From Gammaproteobacteria bacterium (lineage in GTDB: Bacteria > Pseudomonadota > Gammaproteobacteria > Pseudomonadales > M0112): a DNA stretch of 5,645 nt. The position numbers and the translations under genes are program-made. Numbering within the stretch: the stretch's first letter is position 1; every line of letters starts with the position of its first letter. The stretch is taken from contig SBFY01000160.1 of the NCBI GenBank assembly GCA_006227085.1, positions 1 to 5,645 of the forward strand. The letters are read 5' to 3'. Under the pieces are notes generated by a model. That model ran no database searches. It was not told where the DNA came from and saw only the letters and a list, made by a program, of their open reading frames with translations. Shown one piece after another: positions 5,224-5,645 of this stretch.

Positions 5224-5645
5224 TCAACGAGGTGGCAGCGGCCTGTCATCGTCCCGGTCACGGATCACGATAAATTCGCCCTCAATGACCCCATCATCAC
5301 CGACATGCCCCGGGCGCTGCTGTGCTGATGAGCCCACGGGCATGACCCTTTCCAGCCAGCGGCTTGCCACCTTGCGGCGCAGCCATGGCAACAGCAACAG
5401 TATCCCCAGCACGTCCGACAGGAAACCCGGCAGGATCAGCAGCAAACCACCCAGGGCCAGCATCGGGGCATCGAACAAGGCCTGCTCCGGCCGCTCTTCG
5501 CGCAGTAATTTTTCCGGATCGAACAGGATCGCCAAGGCTTGCTGGCGAATGAAAAACAGGCCCAGGAATACATCACCCAGCAACCATGCCGCGGTTGCCA
5601 GCGCACCGATCGCGGAACCGACCTCAATCACCAGCCAGGTTTCCA
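5224..5645 (-). CDS. fxsA: FxsA-family membrane protein, N-terminus cut by the right window edge
   Basis: 139 complete codons are visible, and the frame is still open at the edge. A GTG at 5631 could be read as a start, but the preceding in-frame codons (ETWL) continue a typical FxsA opening, so the true start probably lies outside. Two hydrophobic stretches are visible: residues about 9-32 (GSAIGALATAAWLLGDVFLG) and about 60-88, with the family signature LLILPGFLSDVLGILLLLP. The C-terminal tail is hydrophilic and charged (VIEGEFIVIRDRDDD), as in E. coli FxsA. That protein is an inner-membrane protein whose overproduction relieves F-plasmid exclusion of phage T7; its normal role is unclear. 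The gene is next to groES on the same strand, and no clear terminator separates them, so some read-through into groESL is possible. Confidence 0.9.
   Translation of the reverse strand, partial: ETWLVIEVGSAIGALATAAWLLGDVFLGLFFIRQQALAILFDPEKLLREERPEQALFDAPMLALGGLLLILPGFLSDVLGILLLLPWLRRKVASRWLERVMPVGSSAQQRPGHVGDDGVIEGEFIVIRDRDDDRPLPPR

Overview
The window looks like a stretch of a gammaproteobacterial chromosome, probably from the Pseudomonas/Alcanivorax side of the class. This rests on close E. coli/Pseudomonas-type SodB, GroEL and GroES proteins, a class I fumarase, an FxsA-family gene next to groESL, and moderately high GC. The genus is inference. The content is mostly housekeeping: iron-enzyme metabolism, superoxide defence and protein folding.

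Layout. Positions 1-846 (minus) hold the N-terminal half of an oxygen-labile [4Fe-4S] class I fumarase that runs off the left edge. Upstream of it on the same strand, 957-1745 encodes an unrecognised protein with one membrane segment and a long coiled coil. A 165-bp divergent promoter region separates that gene from sodB (1911-2483, plus), an Fe superoxide dismutase with all four metal ligands and its own terminator. Positions 2484-3029 carry no credible gene. They are densely packed with inverted and direct repeats, lying between three intrinsic terminators of which two are symmetrical and could work on both strands. On the minus strand follow groEL (3030-4673) and groES (4725-5015), forming the groESL operon. 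Its control region (about 5084-5172) has three recognisable parts: a sigma-70-like promoter, a CIRCE operator overlapping its -10 and start site, and a downstream sigma-32-like heat-shock promoter. The right edge (5224-5645, minus) holds most of an FxsA-family membrane protein.

How the parts fit. SodB removes superoxide, the agent that destroys the exposed Fe-S cluster of class I fumarases, so the neighbourhood of fumarase and sodB makes physiological sense. They are not one operon, because sodB is transcribed divergently. GroES and GroEL form the folding chamber and appear to be under both HrcA repression and sigma-32 activation. I see no new multi-gene system. The parts most worth a second look are the dual groESL control region, the repeat block between sodB and groEL, and the coiled-coil membrane protein.
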